Below are positions 30,442-39,333 of a stretch of DNA of 64,000 nt, one piece after another (position 1 is the first letter of the stretch; every line of letters starts with the position of its first letter). Origin of the DNA: Rahnella perminowiae (GTDB lineage Bacteria; Pseudomonadota; Gammaproteobacteria; Enterobacterales; Enterobacteriaceae); contig NZ_JAFMOS010000646.1 in the NCBI RefSeq assembly GCF_019049755.1, positions 1 to 64,000 of the forward strand, in the 5' to 3' direction. The position numbers and the translations under genes were made by a program. The notes under the pieces were generated by a model that saw nothing but the letters and a program-made list of their open reading frames with translations, had not been told where the DNA came from and did no database searches.

Positions 30442-31341
30442 TCATTCCGGGATGTTAATCGTCGCGCTATGCAGCGACATTTGCTGTGTCAGAGATTCGC
30501 CGGGAGATAACACCCGCAGCGAGCCCCCGTGCGGCAAATGATGATCGTTTGCCGCATGGGTCATGGGTTCAAAACAGAAGAAATCATGCTGACAACCGGG
30601 GTCAAAACGGCTGTCGGATATAAACAGGAAGAACACCGGGCAGTCCGGAGACATGGTCAGCCGCAGCGTATGGCCGGATTCTGGCCAGACAATCTCTGCC
30701 TTGCCATCCCAGCCGGAAAAACCGTTATTCACCCAGTGGCGGGGAAGGGGCTGAGGCGTGCAGAAATCCAGACCGGCAGGCAGCTTGTTATGGTGTTTGC
30801 CCGCCAGCCACTGCGCGTCTTCCTGCCAGTAACCGGACGCTGTTGCCTGAAGACGGGTGGTTTCGCTGAGCGGGAAAAACGGGTGCCATCCCAGCCCGAA
30901 AGGCAGAGGATCAGCCCCCTGATTGGTGATACATAAGCTGATATCCAGCCGGTTATCATGCAAAGAAAAATGCTGCTCCGCCCGATAGCAGTAACTGTCG
31001 CTGCGATGCGTAAACGCCAGCGTCAGCGCGACCTCATTCTGAAAAACGCATTGCCAGTTTCCCAGCCAGCCATCGCCATGCAGATAATGCGCGTCCCCGG
31101 TGTTGGGCGGCAGAGTGTAATGGCGGCTTTCAAAATCAAAAGCGTTGCCTTTCAGACGGTTACCAAAGGGAAGAAGAGGAAAACAGGCCGACTCTGCGGC
31201 TGGGGTATCCTCACTCAGTACTGACGGGCGCAGCAGAGGGACATTGTCATCCGCCCGCTTTGCCAGCAGTTGCAGGATAGTGCCGCCGCATGGCGACACA
31301 GTCAATGCAAGCCGATGATTTTCCAGAGAATACAGAGCCAT
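30442..31341 (-). CDS. yphB: YphB-like aldose 1-epimerase family protein
   Basis: A 299-residue mutarotase-fold protein that would interconvert sugar anomers in the cytosol. It resembles E. coli YphB closely: ACFPLLPFGNRLKGN, DAHYLHGDGWLGNWQC, FGLGWHPFFPLS, PRHWVNNGFSGWDG and FCFEPMTHAANDHH. Residues typical of galactose mutarotase sites (His in HGDG, His in GWHPFF, Glu in CFEPMTHA) are present. MALYSLE at 31341 is the start because AGGAG falls just upstream, inside the longer GTG-initiated frame. It sits between the yphG-like gene (18 bases) and the transporter gene (9 bases). Confidence 0.85.
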   Translation of the reverse strand: MALYSLENHRLALTVSPCGGTILQLLAKRADDNVPLLRPSVLSEDTPAAESACFPLLPFGNRLKGNAFDFESRHYTLPPNTGDAHYLHGDGWLGNWQCVFQNEVALTLAFTHRSDSYCYRAEQHFSLHDNRLDISLCITNQGADPLPFGLGWHPFFPLSETTRLQATASGYWQEDAQWLAGKHHNKLPAGLDFCTPQPLPRHWVNNGFSGWDGKAEIVWPESGHTLRLTMSPDCPVFFLFISDSRFDPGCQHDFFCFEPMTHAANDHHLPHGGSLRVLSPGESLTQQMSLHSATINIPE

Positions 31342-31359
31342 TTTTCTCTTCTCCTTCAC

Positions 31360-34300
31360 TCAGCAATCCGGCAATTGTGAAAAGAGATGTGCTTTGGCAC
31401 AGGAAGGATCCAGCGCAAAGATTTGCTGCAACACATCGGCGTAAGCCTCGTTTTCCAGACCACGCAGGGCCAGCGCTTTCACCAGCAGATAATGAATGCG
31501 ATGCTCTTTCTGACGATCGCTGGTAAGCACGACTAAATCCGGCAATGACACCGCGAAGAAATCAGCCTGAACAGGCTGGTCCGCTGTGCTCTCCGCCCAT
31601 TCCAGCATGTGCCTGAAGACCTGACGGCTTTGCTCTATATCATTAAGTTTGCGCAGTGCCATACCCTGATAGAACAAATAATCTACCGGCTGATCATTGT
31701 AATAGCGCCGCTCGCCAATCCCTTTGTCGCCCGCCGCCGCACGCTCAAACCAAGTCTGCGCCTGTTTATGCTGCTGAAGTTTTTGCGCACAAATACCCAG
31801 CCAGAAGCAGATATCGTTATCCGTTTGCCCGACCAGCCGTCCTTCGCTGAGGTTTTGCGGATATTCCAGCGCGGATAACAGCTGCGTCTGCGCGGCAACC
31901 ACATCTCCTGCACTGAGATATTCAAACGCCAGCAACTGTTTATTCAGCAGATACTGACCGGTGATGCGCCCTTCACCGCCTTCCCATGGATGGAATTTCC
32001 GGTCAGCCAGCAGTGCCCGTGCTGCCTGTAACTGTCCGCACTGGTTATATAAACTGAGAAGTTCAGCGATCAGATCGTCACGCTGTGTGGCGACGGACAA
32101 CACTTTTTCCAACCGCGCCAGACGGATTTGCGGCGCAACGCCGGTCAGGCGGTTAAGCAGATCAGATTCAAATAACAGCCGCGCATCCTGTGGCTGTAAA
32201 CGGCACGCCTCTTCCAGACAGTGGTGCGCTTTTGCACTATCTTGCTGACGGTTCCACGCATCAATTCCCAGTCCGCGCCATGCATCCGCAAAGTCCGGTT
32301 CCAGCACCAGACAACGCTGCCAGCAGGCCACCGCCGTTTGTGTATTACCTTTGCTGTAATGGAAAGACGCCAGTAAATGCAAGGCAAATGCGTCATCAGG
32401 GAAAGCCTCAAGCATGCGAACTTCCGCCAGCCATTGCGGGAAACGAACATGCTGCGGGAAAGCATTTCGCGCTGCCAGACACAATGCCTCGCGCCCTTCT
32501 TTTTGCAGGGAAGCTTGCAAATACAGCGGTAACGTTTCCTGACTTTTCAGCACGTCCAGCGCTTCGAGTGCCAGCGCATCCAGTCCGCAACCGGTCAGCT
32601 GAATGGCGATATTCATGGCGTTTTCGCCACGCCGGCCGGTGACATCGCGCAATTGCGCTGCCGATTTCGCATCAGGCGAAAGGTGATAACGCAGAAAGTG
32701 CAGAAGGTAATGCAGCGGGTAACGTGTTAAATGTGCTTCGATATACGTCTCGGCGTCCTGACCTAGCAGACACAGCAGCGTGGCTTTCAGTCCTATCAGG
32801 CCGTAATGATTCGCCTGCGTCGCCAGCCCCTGCTCACAGAAACTCAGCGCCTGCGGATACTGCTCACGGCGGATGGCTATCCGTGTCAGCCCGAAGTAGC
32901 CCCCGGATTTAGCGTTGCCGCTCCAGACGGCGCGGTAATAGCTGTCAAAAGCCGCGTCAAAATCACCGGTCTCCTCAAGCGCGTTCGCACGAACGAGACT
33001 CGCCAGCCCGCATTGCGGATTCTTATTCAGCCTGTGTGCCCGGCTCAGCGCCACATCAGCAAAAGCCAGGGCCTGAGTAAAATTAGCCTGATTGTAGCTG
33101 AGTGTTGCCAGCGCCAGATTGCAGCGATAATCCAGCGCATCCAGTTCCACACCACGCCGGTAATAATTCACAGCCTCCTGACTGGCATGGTTGTATTGCT
33201 CAAGATGCTGACCGATAAACCAGGCCTCATCTGCCGAAGTGATGTCCTGCGCGGGCAAGGGCGCGCTGGCAGGCGACGGTAACGGCGTCTCACTGGCCTG
33301 ATGCTCCAGATAGGACAACAGCTCTTGCCCCTGTTCATTCAGCAAGCGCAGCTGAAGGCGCGATGGGAATTCGCCACTCAGTTCGCCCTGAACCACGTCT
33401 CCAGGCTGCAAAGTCATGTCCTTTTCCAGCAGAATTTGCGTGCCATCTTCAGAACTGATCCTGATTTTCGCGCCTTGCAACGGACTGACCGCATAAATGC
33501 CCCACGCCAGTTTTGGCCCGTGACGCTCAAGTTTAATCACCGCCTGCCCGGAGGCATTCTGCACCGTACCCAGGGCACTGTAAGGCAGGAAGTTCTGAAC
33601 GAAACACTTCTCCTCAAATGCATCCAGCCAGGTGAAATCCGGCTGGTTATCGGTGAATACGCCGGTCATCAGCTCAATATAAGGCCCGTTGTTATCGGTC
33701 AGATTACGATCCCACGCACGACCGAAATCGCAGTTCCCCCACGTCCACTGCTTTTTACCCGGCGATACATGATGGTCAGCGATGTGCAGTAATCCGCCCT
33801 GCTGTTTGTGGTCATACGCGCCCACGAAGTCATAGTCAGATTTGTCGGCCATGTAGGACGTCGGAACGGGAATGTTTTTATAGCGCGAGATATCCACGCC
33901 CGCCGAGTAATCCACCTTATAATAGGTGCCGGTGGCTATCGGGAAGGAAGAAACGTCCCGTTTACCGTGATCGAAAACGGCGGTGACATCCGGCGGAAAT
34001 ACGCTCTGATGGCCATCTCCGCCGGTAACTGCAGGATTAGCCCACCACAGGAAATGGCGCGGCGTCGGATTGCCGTTGTAAATTTTGGCGCTGATTTCCA
34101 GCAGCGCTTTATCGGGATAAAGGGTGAAACCGGTCATTACCTGCAAGCCGCGCATCGGTTCCACTTCGCCCATCCACACGGTTTGAGCACCGTTATCGTG
34201 CGCCTGAAGAGTGAAATCCACCGGCATAAAAGTGGTCGGACGGTGATGCTGCGGCCAGTTAAATTCGATACCCCCGGAAATCCACGGCCCCAGTAAACCG

Positions 34301-34614
34301 ACCAGCGCGGGTTTCACCACTTCGTTGTAATAGACAAAATCACGCTGTTTTATTTTGTCCCAGGCACGGTGGACACGACCACCCAGCTCCGGTAGCAGCA
34401 TGATTTTAAGAAAATCATTTTCCAGATACAGCGCCTGATAGGTTTTCATAACCTTCGCACCGGTCAGCGTATCCGTCACGCCGTACGGATATACCGCACC
34501 GGAAGACCCCTGATAAACCCGGTGTGCCAGAAACATCGGGTGCGTGTCCTGTTTTCCTGTCAGCCAGGTCGGGAGCTCGATCGCTTCCTGCCAGACTTTT
34601 ACCGCTGTGCTCAT
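31360..34614 (-). CDS. yphG: YphG-like DUF5107 and TPR protein
   Basis: A very large cytosolic protein (1084 residues) without a signal peptide. It is homologous to E. coli YphG (PTWLTGKQDTHPMF, RVYQGSSGAVYPYGVTDTLT, SGGIEFNWPQHHRPTTFMP, DNNGPYIELMTGVF). Residues of about 1-430 form the DUF5107 domain, which looks like a mutarotase-type beta sandwich with conserved His, Glu and Trp suggestive of carbohydrate binding. About 470-1080 consists of tetratricopeptide-like helical repeats. Its activity is unknown; a glycoside-processing role is inference from operon partners. GAGGGG precedes the ATG. It is the first gene of the operon and diverges from a ROK regulator. Confidence 0.85.
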   Translation of the reverse strand: MSTAVKVWQEAIELPTWLTGKQDTHPMFLAHRVYQGSSGAVYPYGVTDTLTGAKVMKTYQALYLENDFLKIMLLPELGGRVHRAWDKIKQRDFVYYNEVVKPALVGLLGPWISGGIEFNWPQHHRPTTFMPVDFTLQAHDNGAQTVWMGEVEPMRGLQVMTGFTLYPDKALLEISAKIYNGNPTPRHFLWWANPAVTGGDGHQSVFPPDVTAVFDHGKRDVSSFPIATGTYYKVDYSAGVDISRYKNIPVPTSYMADKSDYDFVGAYDHKQQGGLLHIADHHVSPGKKQWTWGNCDFGRAWDRNLTDNNGPYIELMTGVFTDNQPDFTWLDAFEEKCFVQNFLPYSALGTVQNASGQAVIKLERHGPKLAWGIYAVSPLQGAKIRISSEDGTQILLEKDMTLQPGDVVQGELSGEFPSRLQLRLLNEQGQELLSYLEHQASETPLPSPASAPLPAQDITSADEAWFIGQHLEQYNHASQEAVNYYRRGVELDALDYRCNLALATLSYNQANFTQALAFADVALSRAHRLNKNPQCGLASLVRANALEETGDFDAAFDSYYRAVWSGNAKSGGYFGLTRIAIRREQYPQALSFCEQGLATQANHYGLIGLKATLLCLLGQDAETYIEAHLTRYPLHYLLHFLRYHLSPDAKSAAQLRDVTGRRGENAMNIAIQLTGCGLDALALEALDVLKSQETLPLYLQASLQKEGREALCLAARNAFPQHVRFPQWLAEVRMLEAFPDDAFALHLLASFHYSKGNTQTAVACWQRCLVLEPDFADAWRGLGIDAWNRQQDSAKAHHCLEEACRLQPQDARLLFESDLLNRLTGVAPQIRLARLEKVLSVATQRDDLIAELLSLYNQCGQLQAARALLADRKFHPWEGGEGRITGQYLLNKQLLAFEYLSAGDVVAAQTQLLSALEYPQNLSEGRLVGQTDNDICFWLGICAQKLQQHKQAQTWFERAAAGDKGIGERRYYNDQPVDYLFYQGMALRKLNDIEQSRQVFRHMLEWAESTADQPVQADFFAVSLPDLVVLTSDRQKEHRIHYLLVKALALRGLENEAYADVLQQIFALDPSCAKAHLFSQLPDC

Positions 34615-34636
34615 GATTTCCCCTCAGTGCGCTGGA

Positions 34637-34654
34637 TCGAAATATCAATTTCGA
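34637..34654. promoter_or_regulatory. Perfect inverted repeat, candidate ROK operator
   Basis: TCGAAAT-ATCA-ATTTCGA is an 18-base perfect dyad. It lies 23 bases upstream of the yphG-like start in the divergent yphG/ROK region (34615-34723). Its position suits repression of the operon by the neighbouring ROK protein. Confidence 0.6.
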
Positions 34655-34723
34655 GATTCTACGCAGCGTACTGACAGGGAGGATTTGCTACGGTCACGCA
34701 ATTCAGTAAACGGGGTTTAGTAA

Positions 34724-35911
34724 ATGTCGGTAACCGGATTGAATAATCTGCGGCTGCGTCAGTTCAATAAGCAGGTGCTGATGACGTTGCTATATCGCGA
34801 GAAAAATGCCAGTAAATCTACGCTGGCCAGGCTTTCCCGTCTGTCGATCCCGGCCGTCAGTAAGATCCTCGACGATCTGCAAAATGATGGCTTAATCATC
34901 CACAGTCCGGTCAATTTACACTCGCGCGGGCTGGGCGGCGGAAGTTACCAGATAGCCATCGACGGCAGCGCCGTGCTGTGCCTGAATATCACGCCTTACC
35001 GCATCGAAAGTATTCTGGTCAGCAGACTCGTTTTACCGCTGAGTGACTATCAAATGACGGAGATTTCGGTCAGAACGCCGGATGCACTGCTGACGCAAAT
35101 CGAAGCCTGCTTTCATCAGTACAAAAAAAGCTATCCCGGACTGAAAATCCGGCTGGCACTGGCGATCCACGGGCAGGTTAATCCGACTACCGGCGTATCA
35201 CAGCGGATGCCGCAGGCACCCTGGACCGGTGAAATTGAGATTAAGTATCTTCTGGAAGAAAAGTTGCAAACTGACATCCTGATGGACAATGACTGCATCA
35301 TGCTGGCGCTGGCGGAGAAATGGCAAGGCATTAATTATCATCAGGATTTTTGTGTAATTAATGTCGATTACGGCATCGGTTCTTCCTTCGTGATTAACCA
35401 GCAAATTTATCGCGGTAATCTGTTTGGCAGCGGACAAATCGGCCATACCATCATTGATCCCCACGGCGACCGGTGCGCCTGCGGACGATATGGTTGCCTC
35501 GAAACGCTGGCCTCATTGTCAGCATTAAAGAAAAAGGCCCGTCAGCTTGAGCCTGCGGATCCGGCAAGGAGAACGCCTTCAACACAGGAACTGATCGACC
35601 GCTATCATCGGGGTGAAAGTGCCATTTGCGAGCAGGTTATGGAAGGTGCCCGCGCGCTGGGGCTGAGTCTGTATAACTTTCTCAACATTCTGAATATCAA
35701 TCACATTTATCTTTATGGCCGCAGTTGTGGTTTTGGCGATGCCTGGCTGAAAACCGTCTGCGGACAAAGCGGCCTCAATCCCTTTGATCGTATCGATCAC
35801 GTCAAAACTCAGGCGACGCATATTGCACCGGGAATACTGAGCCGGGAGCAGCAGATTATGGGTATCGGATATCTGTATGTGGAAAAGGCGCTGGACGCGA
35901 TGGCAGGTTGA
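34724..35911 (+). CDS. ROK-family transcriptional regulator
   Basis: A 395-residue ROK repressor of the NagC/Mlc/XylR type. The N-terminal winged HTH (about 10-65) includes SKSTLARLSRLSIPAVSKIL. The ROK domain has the ATP-site-like DNDCIMLALAEKW, GSGQIGHTII and the zinc motif CACGRYGCLE. The first glycine-rich phosphate loop is not obvious, as in regulators that lack kinase activity. It diverges from the yphG-yphB-transporter operon, which it probably represses until its sugar is present. E. coli yphH is the positional counterpart. Confidence 0.87.
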   Translation: MSVTGLNNLRLRQFNKQVLMTLLYREKNASKSTLARLSRLSIPAVSKILDDLQNDGLIIHSPVNLHSRGLGGGSYQIAIDGSAVLCLNITPYRIESILVSRLVLPLSDYQMTEISVRTPDALLTQIEACFHQYKKSYPGLKIRLALAIHGQVNPTTGVSQRMPQAPWTGEIEIKYLLEEKLQTDILMDNDCIMLALAEKWQGINYHQDFCVINVDYGIGSSFVINQQIYRGNLFGSGQIGHTIIDPHGDRCACGRYGCLETLASLSALKKKARQLEPADPARRTPSTQELIDRYHRGESAICEQVMEGARALGLSLYNFLNILNINHIYLYGRSCGFGDAWLKTVCGQSGLNPFDRIDHVKTQATHIAPGILSREQQIMGIGYLYVEKALDAMAG

Positions 35912-36010
35912 ATGGCGCATAATTCGTCGTTTTGGTGCAAGCATGGTAAAATCATCACGGGTCGCATGATGTGGCCTATTTATTCCAATCTGCGCTCAGA
36001 GACCGTTGCC

Positions 36011-36520
36011 ATGACCCTGAATAACCCGGAAAAATTACTTTCACAAGCTGAAGAGCTTTGCCAGCAGCGCAATGTTCGCCTGACCCCGCAGCGGCTGGAA
36101 GTACTGCGTCTGATGACGCAACAACCCGGTGCGATCAGCGCCTATGATTTGCTGGATCTGTTGCGTGTGAGCGAACCTCAGGCGAAACCGCCAACGGTTT
36201 ACCGGGCGCTGGATTTTCTGCTGGAACAGGGGTTTATTCACCGCGTTGAATCTGCAAATAGTTATGTTCTCTGCCATCATTTTGAAGAGCCAAGCCATAC
36301 TTCTGCGCTGTTTATCTGTGACCGCTGTGGGCTGGTCACCGAAAAAACCACCGATGGCATTGAAGAGCGCCTGGCAAAACTGGCAATGGAATCCGGCTTT
36401 GATCTTCGCCATTCTGTGGTGGAAGCGCATGGATTATGTGCAGAATGTAAAGTAGTGGAAACCTGTGATAGCCATGACCGGTGTGATCACGACCACAGTA
36501 TAGTGGTGAAAAAACGCTGA
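36011..36520 (+). CDS. zur: Zinc uptake regulator Zur
   Basis: A Fur-family repressor of zinc import genes. It has 169 residues. NVRLTPQRLEVLRLM and KPPTVYRALDFLLEQG form the winged HTH, and the structural zinc cysteines are in CDRCG and CAEC with further Cys and His residues in a CDSHDRCDHDH tail. MTLNNPEK at 36011 aligns with E. coli Zur; an upstream in-frame extension to 35912 has no SD and overlaps the ROK gene boundary. It is convergent with yjbJ. Confidence 0.93.
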   Translation: MTLNNPEKLLSQAEELCQQRNVRLTPQRLEVLRLMTQQPGAISAYDLLDLLRVSEPQAKPPTVYRALDFLLEQGFIHRVESANSYVLCHHFEEPSHTSALFICDRCGLVTEKTTDGIEERLAKLAMESGFDLRHSVVEAHGLCAECKVVETCDSHDRCDHDHSIVVKKR

Positions 36521-36580
36521 GAGATGAAGGTGTTACGGCAGAGGAACTGAAAGACTGCGGGAAGATGAAATGCAAAGGTT

Positions 36581-36643
36581 GGGTACTTCCGTGTACCCGT
36601 ATCCTGAATTGTTCCGGGTAGGAGCAGCATTTTTCAGGATACG
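36581..36643. other. Tandem stem-loops between zur and yjbJ
   Basis: Two perfect stems lie back to back: GGGTAC/GTACCC with a six-base loop (36581-36598), then CGTATCCTGAA/TTCAGGATACG, 11 bp around a 24-base loop (36598-36643). No clean U-run follows either one. They occupy the 151-base convergent gap between zur and yjbJ. They could be a dispersed palindrome or a structured RNA end. A smaller ATGCGA/TCGCAT stem lies at about 36652-36669. Confidence 0.55.
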
Positions 36644-36671
36644 TCACTGATATGCGAGGGGGAGTCGCATG

Positions 36672-36881
36672 TTACCAGTGATATTTATTTTTGGTTTCCC
36701 ATTCATTGAGCTCTTTCTCGGCCTGATCTTTCTGATAGCCATAGCGCTCCTGAATTTTACCCACTAACTGATCACGTTTACCTTCAACCACTGTCAGGTC
36801 ATCATCAGTCAATTTACCCCATTGTTCTTTCACTTTCCCTTTGAACTGTTTCCAGTTACCGTCGGCTTGATCCTTATTCAT
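36672..36881 (-). CDS. yjbJ: CsbD-family stress protein YjbJ
   Basis: A small hydrophilic 69-residue protein equal in length to E. coli YjbJ (MNKDQADGNWKQFKGKVKEQ, KIQERYGYQKDQAEKELNEW). CsbD-type proteins accumulate under general stress, and their molecular function is not established. AGGAG lies nine bases before the ATG at 36881. It lies downstream of dinF and convergent to zur, as in E. coli. Confidence 0.93.
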   Translation of the reverse strand: MNKDQADGNWKQFKGKVKEQWGKLTDDDLTVVEGKRDQLVGKIQERYGYQKDQAEKELNEWETKNKYHW

Positions 36882-37070
36882 AATAATATCTCCTGTTACC
36901 TTGGGTTTTGTGAACTGCATTTCTGGCTTGCAGTTCGTCCTTAACACTTTAAAGGTTAGTAGAGAATCTCGATTAATCCTCCTGAAACAGAGATAAAACC
37001 CGTTATTAGGATTAATCCAAAGCAGGAAATAACGCCAGGGCGGGGTTTATTCCTTTGAAAAGCATACAAA

Positions 37071-38435
37071 TCAGTCCGCATGAAGCGAAAACCAGGTGTC
37101 GTGCCGCCAGTAACGGCGCCAAATCCAGCCAAGGGATAATCCCCGCATCCCCAGGAAAACCGTCAATGCCAGCCACAAGGCATGGTTGCCCAACAGCGGT
37201 AAGCTGAAAAGCGTCAGCCCGTATCCTATCGCCGCCACGACCATACTGTTACGCATATCCCGCCCGCGCGTGGCACCGATAAACATGCCATCCAGTAAAT
37301 AACACCAGACAGCTACCAGCGGCAGGATGATTTGCCAGCCCAGATAATGGTCCGCCAGTTCGCGTAACTCAGGTAGTGACGTCAGCGCATCAATGATCGC
37401 CCCGCCTGCAAGCGCATAAATCAGGGCAAAAATCAGGGCAACCAGCCCGGCCTGACGGCACGCGGCATGCCAGACATCCAGCAATTTCTGGCGATTCCGG
37501 GCACCGAATGCTTCACCGGAATGCGCTTCGATAGCATAGGCAAAACCGTCCAGCGCAAAAGCGGTGAAGGTCAGCAGGTTCATCAGCACCGCATTCACCG
37601 CCACGATGTGGCTGCCAAGCCGTGCGCCGAGAACGGTCAGTGAGGCAAAGCAAAGCTGAAGCAGAAGTGAACGCAACATAATGTCGCGGTTAAGCCCCAG
37701 CAGACGGCGCAGGTTACCACGCCAGGCCGAGGTGATTTGTGCGCCGGTTATACCCCGTTGCTTCATCACCCGCCAGACAAAGTACAGCCCGATAAATAGC
37801 GTGAAATACTCGGAACTTGCCGTCGCCATGGCAGCACCACGCACATTCCAGCCCAGCCCCATCACCAGCCACAGATCCAGAATGATATTCAGCAGATTCC
37901 CGGCAATCAGCAAAATCACCGGCCCGCGAACATACTGAATGCCCAACAGCCAGCCAAGGATCACCAGATTCGCCAGTGAAGCCGGGGCACTGAACCAGCG
38001 AATTTCGATAAACAGCCTCGCCTGTTCAAGCACCGGTTGGCTGCCCCCGACGATATGAAACGCCTGTTCCATCAGGGGGTGCCGGAACAACACTATGGTG
38101 AGACCAGACAATACGGCCAGCAGAAAGGGTTGTACGAAAGCGCGTGCCAGCAACCGGTTATCATTCGCGCCCAGCGCCTGAGCGGTCATGCCGGTGGTAC
38201 TCATCCGTAAAAAAAGTAAGAGCATAAAGAGGAAAGTCGTGATCATCGAACCCACAGCCACTCCGCCGAGATAATCCGGGCTGTCGAGATGACCGATCAC
38301 CGCCGTATCCACAAGCCCGAGAAGAGGCACCGTGATATTTGAAAAAATCATCGGCAATGCCAGCCTCCAGAGCGCCTTATCGGCGGGGCTTAAAAAGGTG
38401 TTTTTGAGTGTTTGTCGCAGGGAATGATGTTGCAT
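37071..38435 (-). CDS. dinF: MATE-family efflux protein DinF
   Basis: A 454-residue inner-membrane MATE transporter with 12 helices, orthologous to SOS-inducible E. coli DinF (ALWRLALPMIFSNITVPLLG, DTAVIGHLDSPDYLGG, LDGMFIGATRGRDMRNSM). It is linked to oxidative and bile-salt tolerance in E. coli. The start at 38435 has GAGA six bases upstream, and the ATG four codons earlier is the alternative. In E. coli dinF directly follows lexA. Here 282 bases with an ERIC element and a GC stem intervene, so co-induction with lexA may be weakened. Confidence 0.92.
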   Translation of the reverse strand: MQHHSLRQTLKNTFLSPADKALWRLALPMIFSNITVPLLGLVDTAVIGHLDSPDYLGGVAVGSMITTFLFMLLLFLRMSTTGMTAQALGANDNRLLARAFVQPFLLAVLSGLTIVLFRHPLMEQAFHIVGGSQPVLEQARLFIEIRWFSAPASLANLVILGWLLGIQYVRGPVILLIAGNLLNIILDLWLVMGLGWNVRGAAMATASSEYFTLFIGLYFVWRVMKQRGITGAQITSAWRGNLRRLLGLNRDIMLRSLLLQLCFASLTVLGARLGSHIVAVNAVLMNLLTFTAFALDGFAYAIEAHSGEAFGARNRQKLLDVWHAACRQAGLVALIFALIYALAGGAIIDALTSLPELRELADHYLGWQIILPLVAVWCYLLDGMFIGATRGRDMRNSMVVAAIGYGLTLFSLPLLGNHALWLALTVFLGMRGLSLGWIWRRYWRHDTWFSLHAD

Positions 38436-38480
38436 AGAGAATCTCATGCCGGAGGTTCAGGTTATGCCTGTAAGTGACAT

Positions 38481-38496
38481 CGCCCCGGAAGGGGCG
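38481..38496. other. GC-rich stem-loop between lexA and dinF
   Basis: CGCCCC pairs with GGGGCG around GGAA. Neither strand has a U-run, so it would more likely slow decay or be a processing site than terminate transcription from lexA. Confidence 0.4.
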
Positions 38497-38537
38497 ACGA
38501 GATGAAACGTTAAAGCTTAGCGGTATGTCAGAGGCGG

Positions 38538-38594
38538 CTAACGAACCCGCAAATCAACAATATGACCATTGGGATCAAGAATTTGACCCAGTAA
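38538..38594 (-). pseudogene. Possible C-terminal remnant of a glyoxalase-fold gene
   Basis: Reading the minus strand, a short open stretch ends in QILDPNGHIVDLRVR and a TAG stop. DPNGHIVDL is typical of the C-terminus of glyoxalase/VOC proteins. In a neighbouring frame just upstream, VRYYWVKF also fits that family, which would imply a one-base frameshift. An ERIC element replaces anything further upstream. Only about 20 residues support this, so it may be chance. Confidence 0.25.
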
Positions 38595-38597
38595 TAT

Positions 38598-38717
38598 CTG
38601 ACCGAGTCATTCGAGTTGCAGGAAGGCGGCAAGTAAAAAAATCCCGATGAGCTGACAGGAGTCAGTGATTCGGGTGAACGCACGCAGCCAACGCATCTGC
38701 AGCCCGAAGTACGAAGG
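38598..38717. repeat. ERIC element between lexA and dinF
   Basis: AGTTGCAGGAAGGCGGCAAG, GATGAGCTGACAGGAGTCAG, TGATTCGGGTGAACG and CAGCCAACGCATCTGCAGCC match the ERIC consensus in order. The right end (GAAGTACGAAGG) stops at the base before the lexA stop codon. Confidence 0.9.
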
Positions 38718-39326
38718 TCAGATCCAGTCACCGTTGCGGATGACGCCTACGGCCAACCCTTCAATGCTGAAATTCTGCTCACGTAAATCAACCACGATCG
38801 GCTGGAAATCGCTGTTTTCAGGCAATAACTGCACCACACTGCCCTGTTTTTTCAGACGTTTCACGGTGACTTCATCGTCTATACGGGCCACGACAACCTG
38901 TCCATTACGCACGTCTTGCGTTTTATGTACAGCCAACAGATCGCCATCAAGAATACCGATATCACGCATCGACATACCGCTGACACGCAGCAGGAAATCG
39001 GCACTCGGCTTAAACATGGCCGGATCGACCTGATAGTGTCCTTCAATATGTTGCTGGGCCAGCAACGGCTCACCGGCAGCAACCCGGCCGATCAGCGGTA
39101 AACCCTCTTCTTCTTCCATCAGCAAACGAATGCCGCGTGATGCGCCGGAAACAATCTCAATAACACCCTTACGCGCCAGCGCTTTGAGATGCTCTTCCGC
39201 CGCATTGGGGGAACGGAACCCCAGACGTGATGCAATCTCTGCGCGGGTGGGTGGCATACCGGTGGTGGAGATATGATCGCGAATAAGGTCGTAGACCTCT
39301 TGTTGTCTGGTCGTTAAAGCTTTCAT
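38718..39326 (-). CDS. lexA: SOS repressor LexA
   Basis: The repressor of the SOS regulon, which cleaves itself when RecA is activated. It has 202 residues. The N-terminal winged HTH contains [20 protein letters not shown]. The cleavage site Ala84-Gly85 (RVAAGEP), the catalytic Ser119 (SGMSM) and Lys156 (DEVTVKR) lie at the E. coli positions. GGGGGCGGA precedes the ATG. Two LexA boxes lie immediately upstream, giving autoregulation. The windows around ssb/uvrA and dinF belong to the same regulon. Confidence 0.98.
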   Translation of the reverse strand: MKALTTRQQEVYDLIRDHISTTGMPPTRAEIASRLGFRSPNAAEEHLKALARKGVIEIVSGASRGIRLLMEEEEGLPLIGRVAAGEPLLAQQHIEGHYQVDPAMFKPSADFLLRVSGMSMRDIGILDGDLLAVHKTQDVRNGQVVVARIDDEVTVKRLKKQGSVVQLLPENSDFQPIVVDLREQNFSIEGLAVGVIRNGDWI

Positions 39327-39333
39327 TCCGCCC

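Noticed and set aside
30442-31341. The aldose 1-epimerase-like gene as a displaced yihR
   Set aside because: Its sequence blocks match YphB, and it sits in a yphG/ROK operon, so it belongs to that locus. A secondary role in sulfoquinovose mutarotation cannot be excluded.
38528-38731. 67-codon minus-strand frame across the ERIC as a gene
   Set aside because: It is translated largely from ERIC sequence and has no SD. Only the short glyoxalase-like tail in another frame is worth checking.
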